In this document: positions 17,392 to 26,260 of the stretch, in pieces
Layout: each line of letters begins with the position of its first letter
How positions within the stretch are numbered: position 1 is the first letter of the stretch
NCBI RefSeq assembly: GCF_030269765.1
Contig: NZ_BSTX01000002.1
Span: 1,397,379 to 1,461,378 of the forward strand
From: Actinorhabdospora filicis
GTDB lineage: Bacteria; Actinomycetota; Actinomycetes; Mycobacteriales; Micromonosporaceae
Direction of reading: 5' to 3'
Length of the DNA stretch: 64,000 bases
Position numbers and translations under genes: made by a program
The notes under the pieces: generated by a model
Database searches by the model: none
What the model saw: only the letters and a program-made list of their open reading frames with translations
What the model was told of the DNA's origin: nothing

Positions 17392-19086
17392 ATGGACTGG
17401 GCGAAGAACATCATCCAGAGCACGCCCGAGATCGCGCTCTTCATCTGCCTCGCGCTCGGCTTCGCCATCGGCGCGGTGCGGATCTGGAAGATCTCCCTGG
17501 GCGGCGTGGCCGGGACCCTGATCGTGGCCATCGTCGTCGGCATGTTCGCCGACGTGAAGCTGAACGACGAGGTGAAGAACATCGCCTTCGCGATGTTCAT
17601 CTTCACCCTCGGCTACCTGTCGGGCCCCTCGTTCTTCGCCAGTCTCAACCGCAAGAGCCTGCGCTACGGCGTGTTCACGGTGATCGAGGTGGTGATGGTC
17701 CTGACCATCACCGCCGCCGCGATCAAGATCATGGGACTCGACATCGGCACCGCCGCCGGTCTCATGGCCGGCGGCGCCACCGAGTCCGCCGTGGTCGGCA
17801 CCGCCACCGACGCCATCGCCAAACTCAACCTGCCCGCGGCCGAGATCAGCACCCTCCAGGCCAACGTCGGCACGGCCTACTCGATCTCCTACATCTGCGG
17901 CCTCATCACCATCGTGCTCATGGCCAGCCAGTTCTTCCCGCTGATCATGCGCGTCGACCTGCGCGCCGAGGCCGAGAAGCTGTGGCGCAAGCTCGGCGGC
18001 GGCTCCACCGACGAGGCCGCCTCCCCCGCCCTGCCCGGCCTCGTCGGCCGCGCGCACCAGATCGTCGCCGGTGACGGCCTCACCGTCGCCGACGTGGAGA
18101 AGCGCTTCGGCAAGGGCGTCACCGTCGAGCGGATCCGCCGCGGCGGCGACAACATCGCCGCCGAACCCGCCGCCCGCCTCGTCCTGGGCGACATCGTCCT
18201 CCTCGTCGGACCCCGCGACGCGCTCCTGTCGGGCGACAAGGTCCTCGGCCCCGAGGTCGCCCCCACGTCCGGCATGACCGACCTCGAACTCGACGCCGCC
18301 GACGTGGTCGTCACCGCCAAGGGCTTCTCCCACGCCACCCTCGGCGAGCTCCGCGAGCAGATCCCGCCGCAGCAGCGCCACGGCGTCTTCCTGTCCGGCA
18401 TCAACCGCATGGACCACGACCTGCCCGTCCAGCCCGGCACCGACATCCACCGCGGCGACACCCTCAAGTTCACCGGCACCAAGGCCGACCTCGCCGCCTT
18501 CGTGCCCAAGGTCGGCTTCCGCATCGACCCCGGCGTCAAGTTCGACTTCGTCTTCATCTCCATCGGCGTCGTCCTCGGCTTCATGATCGGCAAGATCGTC
18601 GTCCCCCTCGGCGACATCCCCCTCGGCCTCGGCACCGGCGGCGGCTGCCTCCTCTCCGGCCTCGCCTTCGGCTGGTTCCGCGCCCGCGACCCCAAAGTCG
18701 GCCAGTACCACCCCGCCGCCGCCGAGGTCATCAAAACCCTCGGCCTGGCCACCTTCATCTGCGCCGTCGGCCTCTCCTCCGGCCCCGAAGCCGTCCGCCT
18801 CGTCAAGCAGTTCGGCATCGGCCTCCCCATCGCCGGCGTCCTCATGACCCTCATCCCCGCCACGATCTCCCTGATCGTCGGCTGGAAGATCATGAAACTG
18901 CCCTCCCCCCTCGTCCTCGGCTCCATCTGCGGCCAGCAGTGCTCCACCCCCGGCATCACCGCCGTCCAGCAGCAGGCCGGCAACACCACCCCCCTCATGG
19001 CGTACACGATCGTCTACGCCCTCTCCAACGTCGCGCTCCCGCTACTCGGCCCGGTCGTGGTCGCCATGGCCAACGCACTGACATAG
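17392..19086 (+). CDS. AspT-type exchanger (second copy)
   Basis: 564 residues, the same length and architecture as the first exchanger but clearly diverged: N-terminal membrane block with LMAGGATESAVVGTATD, central TrkA-C-like soluble domains (about 220-375), C-terminal membrane block with GSICGQQCSTPGITAVQQQ. It follows aspD by five bases, so co-translation is likely. The two exchangers may form a heteromer, or this copy may carry a different amino or dicarboxylic acid; sequence alone cannot decide. Transcription probably ends before the tRNA gene. Confidence 0.82.
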   Translation: MDWAKNIIQSTPEIALFICLALGFAIGAVRIWKISLGGVAGTLIVAIVVGMFADVKLNDEVKNIAFAMFIFTLGYLSGPSFFASLNRKSLRYGVFTVIEVVMVLTITAAAIKIMGLDIGTAAGLMAGGATESAVVGTATDAIAKLNLPAAEISTLQANVGTAYSISYICGLITIVLMASQFFPLIMRVDLRAEAEKLWRKLGGGSTDEAASPALPGLVGRAHQIVAGDGLTVADVEKRFGKGVTVERIRRGGDNIAAEPAARLVLGDIVLLVGPRDALLSGDKVLGPEVAPTSGMTDLELDAADVVVTAKGFSHATLGELREQIPPQQRHGVFLSGINRMDHDLPVQPGTDIHRGDTLKFTGTKADLAAFVPKVGFRIDPGVKFDFVFISIGVVLGFMIGKIVVPLGDIPLGLGTGGGCLLSGLAFGWFRARDPKVGQYHPAAAEVIKTLGLATFICAVGLSSGPEAVRLVKQFGIGLPIAGVLMTLIPATISLIVGWKIMKLPSPLVLGSICGQQCSTPGITAVQQQAGNTTPLMAYTIVYALSNVALPLLGPVVVAMANALT

Positions 19087-19256
19087 CCGGACGGCCTTAA
19101 CCCACCGTCCCCACGAAACACCCCTCCCCACAACCCGCCCGACCACGATCGTGTACTGTTCCCACTCGTGCGAGTCACCCGGAACAACCGGGGCCGACAA
19201 CCGGAATACCGGTTGGAGAGGCCCGGGAGACGCAGGGTAGAGTGAGCGCAGAGCAA

Positions 19257-19344
19257 GTCGAAGTGGCGGAATGGCAGACGCGCTAGCTTGAGGTGCTAGT
19301 GCCCTTTATCGGGCGTGGGGGTTCAAGTCCCCCCTTCGACACCA
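19257..19344 (+). tRNA. tRNA-Leu (anticodon GAG)
   Basis: Acceptor arms GTCGAAG (19257-19263) and CTTCGAC (19334-19340) pair fully, followed by discriminator A and an encoded CCA (19342-19344). The anticodon stem CTAGC/GCTAG encloses loop TTGAGGT, with GAG at 19290-19292. A long variable arm (CCCTTTATCGGGCG region) and T-loop GTTCAAGTC are typical of a class II leucine tRNA. Confidence 0.95.
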
Positions 19345-19350
19345 ATACGA

Positions 19351-19381
19351 AAAGCCCCGGGCCGAATGGCCCGGGGTTTTT
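19351..19381 (+). terminator. Rho-independent terminator after tRNA-Leu
   Basis: The stem CCCCGGGCC (19355-19363) / GGCCCGGGG (19368-19376) with a four-base loop GAAT is followed by five T (19377-19381) and preceded by an A-run. It is the best canonical terminator in the window. The following ~260 bases up to the lyase stop hold no gene I can see. Confidence 0.92.
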
Positions 19382-19639
19382 CATTGCCCGCACGAGAAGC
19401 CTCGCCGGACCCATTCGCGTCTCCCGCGTTCCCGCCCGGCAGCCCGTGCCACGGCGAAGGTGAGCTCCCGCGAAAGGAGCCCCCCCCATCAACGAAGCCC
19501 GTCGCGGGCGGGTCATGCTCATCCTCGTCTGCCCGGCCGCGCGCGTTGCCTCGAACGCGGGCGGCTCGTCGGGTGGTGACGTCAGGGCGCGCGGTGGGCG
19601 GCCCACATGTCGGCGACGCGGTCGTTCTGGCCGGGTTCC

Positions 19640-21955
19640 TTAGAGCGCGAACACCCCCCGCAGCGTGTGCCCCCGGGTCCCGCCCAGGGCGACCGTCACA
19701 CGGCCGGGCGCGTCGACGGTGAAGCCCGTGCCGTCCAGCTGGCGGGTGACCGCGAGGGGGAGGTCGAGGGTCACCGACGCGGCCGTGCGGCTCGGGTCGG
19801 ACACGGCCAGTTCCAGGCGGTCGCGGCAGGTGCGGGCGACCACGGCGCAGGGGCCGGACGCGGTGAGGCCCGGCACGGACGACGCGCGCCAGAACGCCGC
19901 CATGAGCAGGCCGTCGGCGGCGACGGCCTGGGCGTCGGCGGTGTTGGCGAGGACGGTGACCGGCGGGCGGCGGGCCCAGTGGCGGGTCTGGCCGAGGGAG
20001 GCCCCGGGGAGCAGGGCGTAGGCATAGGTGCCGCCGGACGTGTGGGTCAGCCACATCGTCTGGTAGCGGCGGGTGAGCGGGGTGGTACTTCCGCCGGTGT
20101 CGGCGCCGGTGTTGATGTCGCGCCAGGCGCCGGTGCGGTCCTCGCGCAGGGCGTGCAGGTCGGCGGGTTCGAGCAGGACGTAGCCGGCCGTGCCGTCGAG
20201 GTTGGCCCAGGACGCGGCGGTGTGGACGGTCGCCGCGCCGGGGTCGCGGGGCTGGTGCTCGCCGTCGATGACGAGGCGGGGCGTGGCGGTGTGCAGGTTG
20301 CGGTTCTCGATGACGGTCTCGGCGGGCGCGGTGATGCCCGCGCCCAGGCAGATCACCGCCTCGGGCAGGCAGAACCAGGACTTGCGGGCGCGCAGGGCCG
20401 AGCTGAAGGCGGCGAGGTCGAGTCCGGCGACGCCGACGGTGTCGAGGGACGCGCCGCCCGACCAGGTGGTGGCGGGTCGGTGGAGGCTGCCGGAGAAGGG
20501 CGCGCGGGGTGCGGGGTCGACGGTGGTGCCGGGCAGGCGCTGGGAGTCGACGGTGGGCCAGAAGGCGTCGGAGAACTGGTCCTGGTCGCCGTCGTAGAGG
20601 TAGGTGACGCCGTCGCCGGTGAACCAGCCGCGGGGGTTCTCGCCGTTGCCGCTCTCGTAGGTGGCGATGCGGCGGGAGGAGAGGCCGAGGGCGAGGGTCC
20701 AGGCGGGGCGGCGGTGGACGACCCGGTCCATGTCGGCGAAGACGTGGAAGCCGTTCGGGAGGCGCGCGGGCCGTGCGCTGGAGCGGACGGCGGCGAGCGC
20801 GCGGGGCAGGGCGGCCAGCGGGGCGGCGTCCAGGTAGGGGCGGGAGGTGCGCGCGCGGATCCAGCCCTTGGCGAGGGCGCGGAAGCGCGCGGCGTACTCC
20901 GGGGGCGCGCTCTCGGCGAGGAGGAGGGCGCCGCCGACGGTGTCGTTGCCCCAGGCGTGGTTGCCGGCGGTCTCGCGGGAGATGGCGCGCCCGGCGACGG
21001 TGTCGAGCATCAGGCCGTCGTGCATGAAGGGCGCGAAGGTGCGTTCGACGGCGTCGAAGACGACGGTGCGGGCGGGGTCGGTGATCTCCCAGGGGGATCC
21101 GGCGAGCAGGCGCATGATGAACGCGAGCCCGGCGAGCAGGACGTTGCCGTAGGTGCCGGTGTAGGCGATGTAGGTGTGCTGGACGAAGGAGCCGTCCTCG
21201 TAGAAGCCGTCGCCGGTGGTCTCGTAGCCGAGGAGGGTGTTGCGTCCGGCGTCACGGACGTCGGAGACGGCGTCACGCGCGGAGGCGAGTTTGGCGGGGG
21301 TGCCGCCGACGATGCCGCGGAGGGCGACGATGACGGCCTTGTCGGCGCGGTTGGCGCCGGTCTCGGCGAGGGTGGGGGCGTTGGTGCGGCGGTCGGCGTC
21401 GGGGCAGAAGCGGTCGACCACGCGCAGGGACGCCGCCAGCCGCTCGGGCCCGAGGTGCTCGTGGACGAGGACGCAGACGTCCATCAGCGCGCGGGGGTTG
21501 CCGATCTCCCAGAACCACCAGTTGCCGGTTTCCGGCTTGGTCTCGTTGTAGCCGCGCTGGTAGAGCAGGTCGAGTCCGGCCAGGACCTCGGCGAGCAGCG
21601 CGGGGTCGCCGGTGTGGGCGGTGCCGGGGGTGGCCCAGGCGAGGGCGAGGGTGCGCAGGCGGCGGTAGCTGAGGGACACGTTGGCGATGGTGGTGGTCAG
21701 GTCGCCGAGGTCGGGCCACAGGCGGTCGCGGGCGGGGTCGCGGATGAGGGTGGCGGCGATGGCGGACGCCTGCCCGGCGAGGGACGCCAGGGGCGCGGCG
21801 AAGGCGGGGTCGGCCGGGTCGAAGTCGCCGCCGGTCAGCAGCGCGGCGGCGCGGGCGCGGAGGCCGGGGACGTCGTCGGCGGACGCGGGGAGCGCGGCGA
21901 AGGGGACGGAGGCTCCGCCGAGGGCGGCGGCGGTGAGGAGGGTGCGGCGGCGCAT
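19640..21955 (-). CDS. Tat-exported polysaccharide lyase family 8 (hyaluronate/chondroitin/xanthan lyase type)
   Basis: The protein has 771 residues. It starts MRRRTLLTAAALGG, a twin-arginine signal ending near ASADD (about residue 27). The alpha/alpha-toroid catalytic domain holds the aromatic patch NWWFWEIGNP (145-154), TGANRADK (candidate catalytic Asn202), and GFYEDGSFVQHTYIAYTGTYG with candidate His260 and Tyr269; beta-sandwich domains follow. PL8 enzymes cleave uronic-acid polysaccharides by beta-elimination outside the cell. An upstream extension to 22042 would cover the operator at 22000-22015, so ATG 21955 is preferred. The LacI-type operator 45 bases upstream suggests sugar induction. 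Confidence 0.9.
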   Translation of the reverse strand: MRRRTLLTAAALGGASVPFAALPASADDVPGLRARAAALLTGGDFDPADPAFAAPLASLAGQASAIAATLIRDPARDRLWPDLGDLTTTIANVSLSYRRLRTLALAWATPGTAHTGDPALLAEVLAGLDLLYQRGYNETKPETGNWWFWEIGNPRALMDVCVLVHEHLGPERLAASLRVVDRFCPDADRRTNAPTLAETGANRADKAVIVALRGIVGGTPAKLASARDAVSDVRDAGRNTLLGYETTGDGFYEDGSFVQHTYIAYTGTYGNVLLAGLAFIMRLLAGSPWEITDPARTVVFDAVERTFAPFMHDGLMLDTVAGRAISRETAGNHAWGNDTVGGALLLAESAPPEYAARFRALAKGWIRARTSRPYLDAAPLAALPRALAAVRSSARPARLPNGFHVFADMDRVVHRRPAWTLALGLSSRRIATYESGNGENPRGWFTGDGVTYLYDGDQDQFSDAFWPTVDSQRLPGTTVDPAPRAPFSGSLHRPATTWSGGASLDTVGVAGLDLAAFSSALRARKSWFCLPEAVICLGAGITAPAETVIENRNLHTATPRLVIDGEHQPRDPGAATVHTAASWANLDGTAGYVLLEPADLHALREDRTGAWRDINTGADTGGSTTPLTRRYQTMWLTHTSGGTYAYALLPGASLGQTRHWARRPPVTVLANTADAQAVAADGLLMAAFWRASSVPGLTASGPCAVVARTCRDRLELAVSDPSRTAASVTLDLPLAVTRQLDGTGFTVDAPGRVTVALGGTRGHTLRGVFAL

Positions 21956-21999
21956 GGGACTCCATTGACGAACGGCGCCCCATTGCCGCGAAACGACAA

Positions 22000-22015
22000 T
22001 GGCAAGCGCTTTCCA
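22000..22015 (-). promoter_or_regulatory. LacI-family operator upstream of the PL8 lyase
   Basis: TGGCAAGCGCTTTCCA is a near-perfect palindrome around the AAGCGCTT core favoured by LacI/CebR-type sugar repressors. It sits about 45 bases upstream of the lyase ATG. No LacI-type gene is in the window, so the repressor must be elsewhere. Confidence 0.72.
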
Positions 22016-22055
22016 AGGCGGTCCCCGCCGAGTGTGGCCCACCGGCCCCGGGCGG

Positions 22056-23162
22056 TCAAGGAGTCATGGCCAGGAAGATGAACGCGGCCAGAATGGACAG
22101 ATGGATCCCGGCGTGCAGCAGCGTCGCGCGTCCCGGGACGATGGTGATGATGCCGGTGACCACGGTCAGCGCCAGCAGGATCATGTGCGTCGGCTCCAGC
22201 CCGAGCACCAGCGGGCCGGTCATCCAGATCGAGGCGATCGCGATCGCGGGGATCGTCAGGCCGATCGATGCCATCGCCGAGCCGTAGGCGAGGTTCAGGC
22301 TGGTCTGGGTGCGGTCGCGGCGGGCGGCGCGCACGGCGGCGAGGGTCTCCGGCAGCAGCACCATCAGGGCGATGACCACGCCGACGACCGCGTGCGGCAG
22401 ACCGGCGTCGGACACCGCGCGCTCGATCGTCGGGGAGACCGCCTTGGCGTCGCCGACCACGGCGACCAGTGCCACCAGCAGCAGGACGAGGCTGATCACC
22501 ACCTCCTTCATCGGCGGCGGCGAGGCGTGCTCCTCGGTGTCGACGACCTCGCCCGCGGTGGTGATGGGCAGGAAGTAGTCGCGGTGCCGCACGGTCTGGA
22601 CGCCGACGAACAGCCCGTACAGGGCCAGCGAGGCGCACGCGGCGAAGGCCAGCTGCGCGGCCGAAAACTGCGGTCCCGGGGCCGAGGTGGTGAAGGTCGG
22701 CAGGACCAGCGACAGCGTCGCCAGGGTGGCCACGGTCGCCAGGGCCGCGCCGGTGCCCTCCGGGTTGAAGATCGCCACCCGGCGGCGCAGGGCGGCGGCG
22801 AGCAGGCACAGGCCCACGATGCCGTTGCAGGTGATCATCACGGCGGCGAAGACGGTGTCGCGGGCCAGCGCGGCCGACTTCGACTCGTCGCCGCCGGCCA
22901 TCACCGACACGATGAGCGCGACCTCGATGATGGTGACCGCCACCGCCAGCACCAGCGACCCGAAAGGCTCGCCGACGCGGTGGGCGATGACCTCGGCGTG
23001 GTGCACCGAGGCCAGGACCGCCCCGCCGAGCAGCAGCGCGACGACCAGGACGCCCCACTTGGGCAGGTCGGTGCCGAGGAAGACCAGGAAGGCCACCAGG
23101 GCCAGAACGGGCAGAATGGTCGTCCAGCGCAGGAACACGCTCTTTTCCGCCGTCTCAGCCAT
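22056..23162 (-). CDS. Calcium/proton antiporter (ChaA/CaCA family)
   Basis: An integral membrane protein of 368 residues with about 11 hydrophobic segments. The alpha-repeat signatures are present: AVAVTIIEVALIVSVMAGG with NGIVGLCLL in the first half and ALMVLLPETLAAVRAARR followed by NLAYGSAMASIGLTIP in the second. These acidic residues bind cation in Ca2+/H+ exchangers; ChaA may also move Na+ or K+. It lies upstream of the PL8 gene on the same strand with only ~100 bases between, but the operator lies there, so the two are probably separate units. Confidence 0.88.
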   Translation of the reverse strand: MAETAEKSVFLRWTTILPVLALVAFLVFLGTDLPKWGVLVVALLLGGAVLASVHHAEVIAHRVGEPFGSLVLAVAVTIIEVALIVSVMAGGDESKSAALARDTVFAAVMITCNGIVGLCLLAAALRRRVAIFNPEGTGAALATVATLATLSLVLPTFTTSAPGPQFSAAQLAFAACASLALYGLFVGVQTVRHRDYFLPITTAGEVVDTEEHASPPPMKEVVISLVLLLVALVAVVGDAKAVSPTIERAVSDAGLPHAVVGVVIALMVLLPETLAAVRAARRDRTQTSLNLAYGSAMASIGLTIPAIAIASIWMTGPLVLGLEPTHMILLALTVVTGIITIVPGRATLLHAGIHLSILAAFIFLAMTP

Positions 23163-23274
23163 GCGACAAGGCTGCCAGATGTGACGCTCCGTGCTGGTGA
23201 TCTTCGCGAAAAGGGATTTGAATCACCTTCAGTCCCTAGGCTTCACGCAGACACCACCGGTGAGCGGAGGCCCC

Positions 23275-24324
23275 ATGGGCGAGACGACCCACCCGCCGTT
23301 CTGGCGCTACGCGGTCATCACCGCGATCGTGCTGCTCACCGGCGGCGTCGCCTACCTGGCCGTCCAGGCCATCGGCGTGCTGATCCTGATCTTCCTCAGC
23401 TTCCTGCTCGCCGCCGGGCTGGAACCGCTGGTCTCGCTGTTCACCCGGCACGGCATGCGGCGCGGGCTGGCCGTGACGATCGTGTGCGTGTCGCTCACCG
23501 TGATCGTCCTCGGCCTCGCCGCCGTCGGGCTCGCCCCGGCGGTCCGGCAGTTCGCGCAGCTCCTGGAGTCGCTGCCGGACACGCTGACCAAACTGGGCGA
23601 CCAGGTCTCCGACGAGAACAACGCGATCGGTCAGTTCGTGCGCCGCGAGGACGTACAAGAGGGCCTCAAGAAGGCGCTCACCGCGCTGCCGGACGCCCTG
23701 TCGAGCTCCTTCGGGTTCCTCATCGGCCTGCTCGGCAAGATCGGCGCGGGCGTGTTCTCGGTGATGACGATCGCCGCGCTCACGGTGTACTTCATGATGG
23801 CCCTCCCCCGCATCGTGGACGGCGTCGCGCGGCTGCTCGGCAACCCCGAGTGGGCCGGTGTCATGCGCGAGGCCCTCGGCAAGATCGGCGGCTACGTGTC
23901 CGGGCAGATCGTCATCTGCGCGGCCGCCGGGGGCTGCGCCTACGTCTTCTTCCTCGTCGCGCGCGTGCCCTACCCGGCGCTGCTGGCCCTCGGCGTCGCC
24001 GCGCTGGACCTCGTCCCGCAGGTCGGCGCCACGCTCGGGGCGATCCTCGGCGTCGGCATGGCCCTCACGGTGAGCCTGACGACGGCGATCGCGACGGTGG
24101 CGTTCTTCTGCGCCTACCAGCTCTTCGAGAACTACCTGCTCGCCCCGCGCGTCTTCGCCACCGCGACCTCGCTGACGCCCCTGTCGGCCTTCGCCGCCGC
24201 GCTCGTCGGCGGGGCGGCCGCCGGGCTCGTCGGCGCGGTGGCCGCGCTGCCGGTCACCGCGGCCCTGCAGGTGGTCGTGCGTTACGTGTTCGCTTCCAGA
24301 TTCGCGCCGAAAGACGCCTCCTGA
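23275..24324 (+). CDS. AI-2E family permease
   Basis: A membrane protein of 349 residues with about eight hydrophobic segments in the usual AI-2E (PerM/YdiK/TqsA) pattern: two N-terminal helices (VLILIFLSFLLAAGLEPLV), a long soluble helical part (about 100-150), then VYFMMALPRIVDG and a C-terminal block with PYPALLALGVAALDLVPQVG and YQLFENYLLAPRVF. Family functions range from autoinducer export to Na+/H+ antiport; the substrate here is unknown. ATG 23275 has GGAGG four bases upstream; longer upstream frames lack such a site. It is followed 17 bases later by the DNA ligase gene. Confidence 0.85.
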   Translation: MGETTHPPFWRYAVITAIVLLTGGVAYLAVQAIGVLILIFLSFLLAAGLEPLVSLFTRHGMRRGLAVTIVCVSLTVIVLGLAAVGLAPAVRQFAQLLESLPDTLTKLGDQVSDENNAIGQFVRREDVQEGLKKALTALPDALSSSFGFLIGLLGKIGAGVFSVMTIAALTVYFMMALPRIVDGVARLLGNPEWAGVMREALGKIGGYVSGQIVICAAAGGCAYVFFLVARVPYPALLALGVAALDLVPQVGATLGAILGVGMALTVSLTTAIATVAFFCAYQLFENYLLAPRVFATATSLTPLSAFAAALVGGAAAGLVGAVAALPVTAALQVVVRYVFASRFAPKDAS

Positions 24325-24341
24325 GAGGCCAGAATGCACTC

Positions 24342-25415
24342 ATGCGACTTCCGGTCACGCACCCGGTCGCGCCGATGCTGGCCAAGGCCGCGGCGCGCAT
24401 CCCCGTCGGCGACTACGGCTACGAGCCGAAGTGGGACGGCTTCCGCTCCATCGTGTTCCGCGACGGCGACGAGGTCGAGATCGGCAGCCGCAACGAGAAG
24501 CCGATGACCCGCTACTTCCCCGAACTGGTGGAGTCGGTGCGGGCGCTGCTGCCCGAGCGGTGCGCCGTCGACGGCGAGATCGTCGTCCTGGCCGCCGACG
24601 GCGAACGGCTCGACTTCGAGGCGCTCCAGCAGCGCATCCATCCCGCCGAGAGCCGCGTGCGGCTCCTGTCGGTGGAGACCCCCGCGCACTTCGTGGCCTT
24701 CGACCTGCTCGCCCTCGGCGACGAGGACCTGACCGGGCGGCCCTTCGCCGAACGGCGCGCGCGGCTGGAGGAGGCCCTCGGCGCGGCCCCCTCCCCCGTC
24801 CACGTCACGCCGATGAGCACCGACCCGAAGACCGCCGAGGAGTGGTTCTCCGTCTTCGAGGGCGCCGGCCTGGACGGCGTGGTCGCCAAACCGCTCGACG
24901 GCACCTACCAGCCCGGCAAGCGCACCATGATCAAGATCAAGCACGAGCGGACCGCCGACTGCGTCCTGGCCGGCTACCGGCCGCACAAGGCGGGCCCGGA
25001 GTACCTGGGGTCCCTGCTGCTCGGCCTGTACAACGAGGCCGGTGAGCTGGTCAACGTCGGGGCGTGCAGCGCGTTCCCGATGGCGCGGCGCGCCGAACTG
25101 GTCACCGAGCTCCAGCCGCTGGTGACCACCGTGGAGGGACACCCGTGGGCGCCCGAGCGGCAGGAGTCCGGGACGCGCACGCCCCGCAACGCCGAGGGCA
25201 GCCGCTGGAGCGGCGGCAAGAACTACGACTTCGTGCCCCTCGAACCGCAACTGGTCGTCGAGGTCGGCTACGACCACATGGAGGGCGTGCGCTTCCGGCA
25301 CGTCGCCCAGTTCAAGCGCTGGCGGCCCGACCGCGAGCCGCGCTCGTGCACGTTCGAGCAGCTGGAGCGGCCGGTCAACTTCGACCTGGCCGAGATCCTG
25401 GGTTTACCGCGGTAG
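24342..25415 (+). CDS. ligC: ATP-dependent DNA ligase (LigC type)
   Basis: A 357-residue ATP-dependent ligase. Nucleotidyltransferase motif I is YEPKWDGFR with adenylated Lys30, motif III FVAFDLLAL, motif IV GLDGVVAKP and motif V KRTMIKIKHERTADC. The C-terminal OB-fold (from about 230) contains GSLLLGLYNEAGELVNVG. Length and lack of an N-terminal DNA-binding domain match actinobacterial LigC, used in repair. The start at 24342 follows the AI-2E gene closely. No Ku or polymerase domain gene is adjacent. Confidence 0.88.
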   Translation: MRLPVTHPVAPMLAKAAARIPVGDYGYEPKWDGFRSIVFRDGDEVEIGSRNEKPMTRYFPELVESVRALLPERCAVDGEIVVLAADGERLDFEALQQRIHPAESRVRLLSVETPAHFVAFDLLALGDEDLTGRPFAERRARLEEALGAAPSPVHVTPMSTDPKTAEEWFSVFEGAGLDGVVAKPLDGTYQPGKRTMIKIKHERTADCVLAGYRPHKAGPEYLGSLLLGLYNEAGELVNVGACSAFPMARRAELVTELQPLVTTVEGHPWAPERQESGTRTPRNAEGSRWSGGKNYDFVPLEPQLVVEVGYDHMEGVRFRHVAQFKRWRPDREPRSCTFEQLERPVNFDLAEILGLPR

Positions 25416-25440
25416 ATCCCGGGTTCACTGCCGTGACAGG

Positions 25441-25480
25441 GGAGGCGGCCCCCTCGTTCCCGGCCGAACAGGCCGCCTCC
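25441..25480. terminator. Hairpin between convergent ligase and flavin reductase genes
   Basis: The ten-base arms GGAGGCGGCC (25441-25450) and GGCCGCCTCC (25471-25480) pair perfectly across a 20-base loop. It is placed between convergent genes, so it may end transcripts from both sides. Confidence 0.5.
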
Positions 25481-25578
25481 GCCCCGCCTTCCGCTTCCCC
25501 GGGCCGCGAAAGGCGAGCCCGCCGCGCCGTCCCGATGCGCCGCGAGCGCGGACGGCGGAGCGGAGATCGCGCGGGCGG

Positions 25579-26085
25579 CTAGGGCTCCTCGCCGCACAGG
25601 CGCCGGAAGCGGCTCTGCGCGAAGACGAGCGGCTCGCCGCCGAAGGCGTGGTGGCGGACGACCTCGCCGAACACGACGACGTGGTCACCCGCCGGGATCG
25701 GCGGCGACGTCCGGCGGCACACCAGCCACGCGGTCACGCCCGACAGAACCGGCGCGCCCTCGTGCCCGGGCGTCCACGACACCGTGCCGAAACGGTCGGG
25801 ATGGTCGCGGGTGGCGAAGGTGCGCGCCACCTCCGACTGACCGGCGGCCAGGACGTTCACCGCGAAGGCCCGGCAGGTGGAGAACACCTCCAGCGAGGCC
25901 GACTCCTGGCGCAGGCACCACAGCATCAGCGGCGGATTCAGCGAGACCGAGGCCACGGAGTTGACCGTGAGCCCCGCCGGGCCGTCGGGCCCGGCGGTGG
26001 TGACCACGGCGACGCCGGTGGCGAACTGGCCGAAGGTGCGGCGAAGGAGCGTGTCGGCGGCCGGACGGGCGTCGGTGACGGTCAT
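25579..26085 (-). CDS. Flavin reductase-like FMN-binding protein
   Basis: A 168-residue protein of the split-barrel flavin reductase family (HpaC/ActVB type): FGQFATGVAVVTT near the N-terminus, GLTVNSVASVSLNPPLMLWCL (FMN phosphate contact), and GDHVVVFGEVV near the end. Such proteins reduce FMN or FAD with NAD(P)H for a partner monooxygenase. A partner is not adjacent; candidates in the window include the luciferase-like domain of the PKS-NRPS, which would need reduced flavin, but that link is speculation. The ATG 26085 lies just before the fold. Confidence 0.87.
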   Translation of the reverse strand: MTVTDARPAADTLLRRTFGQFATGVAVVTTAGPDGPAGLTVNSVASVSLNPPLMLWCLRQESASLEVFSTCRAFAVNVLAAGQSEVARTFATRDHPDRFGTVSWTPGHEGAPVLSGVTAWLVCRRTSPPIPAGDHVVVFGEVVRHHAFGGEPLVFAQSRFRRLCGEEP

Positions 26086-26115
26086 CGCGAGCCTCCCGCC
26101 ACAGGAATCCTCAGG

Positions 26116-26260
26116 CCGCCGGAGACACCGGCCACCCGGCTCACCGCCGGGCCGTTCCGCTCTTCCCTCATGCCGCTCCATCTCATTGCGGCATTCGGTC
26201 GCCCGGAAACACCCGGCACCCGGCCTACCGCCGGGCCGTTCCGCTCTTCCCTCATGCCGC
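26116..26260. repeat. Imperfect 84-bp tandem duplication
   Basis: A 34-base block at 26143-26176 is repeated identically at 26227-26260, with the preceding ~27 bases also similar, an 84-base offset. The second copy includes the stop codon of the TPR gene; the first lies in the intergenic gap before the flavin reductase gene. It looks like a local duplication of the TPR gene end. Confidence 0.8.

Noticed and set aside
19257..19640. tRNA-Leu as the attachment site of an integrated island
   Set aside because: No integrase, excisionase or direct repeat of the tRNA 3' end was seen downstream; the following lyase and transporter look like ordinary chromosomal genes.
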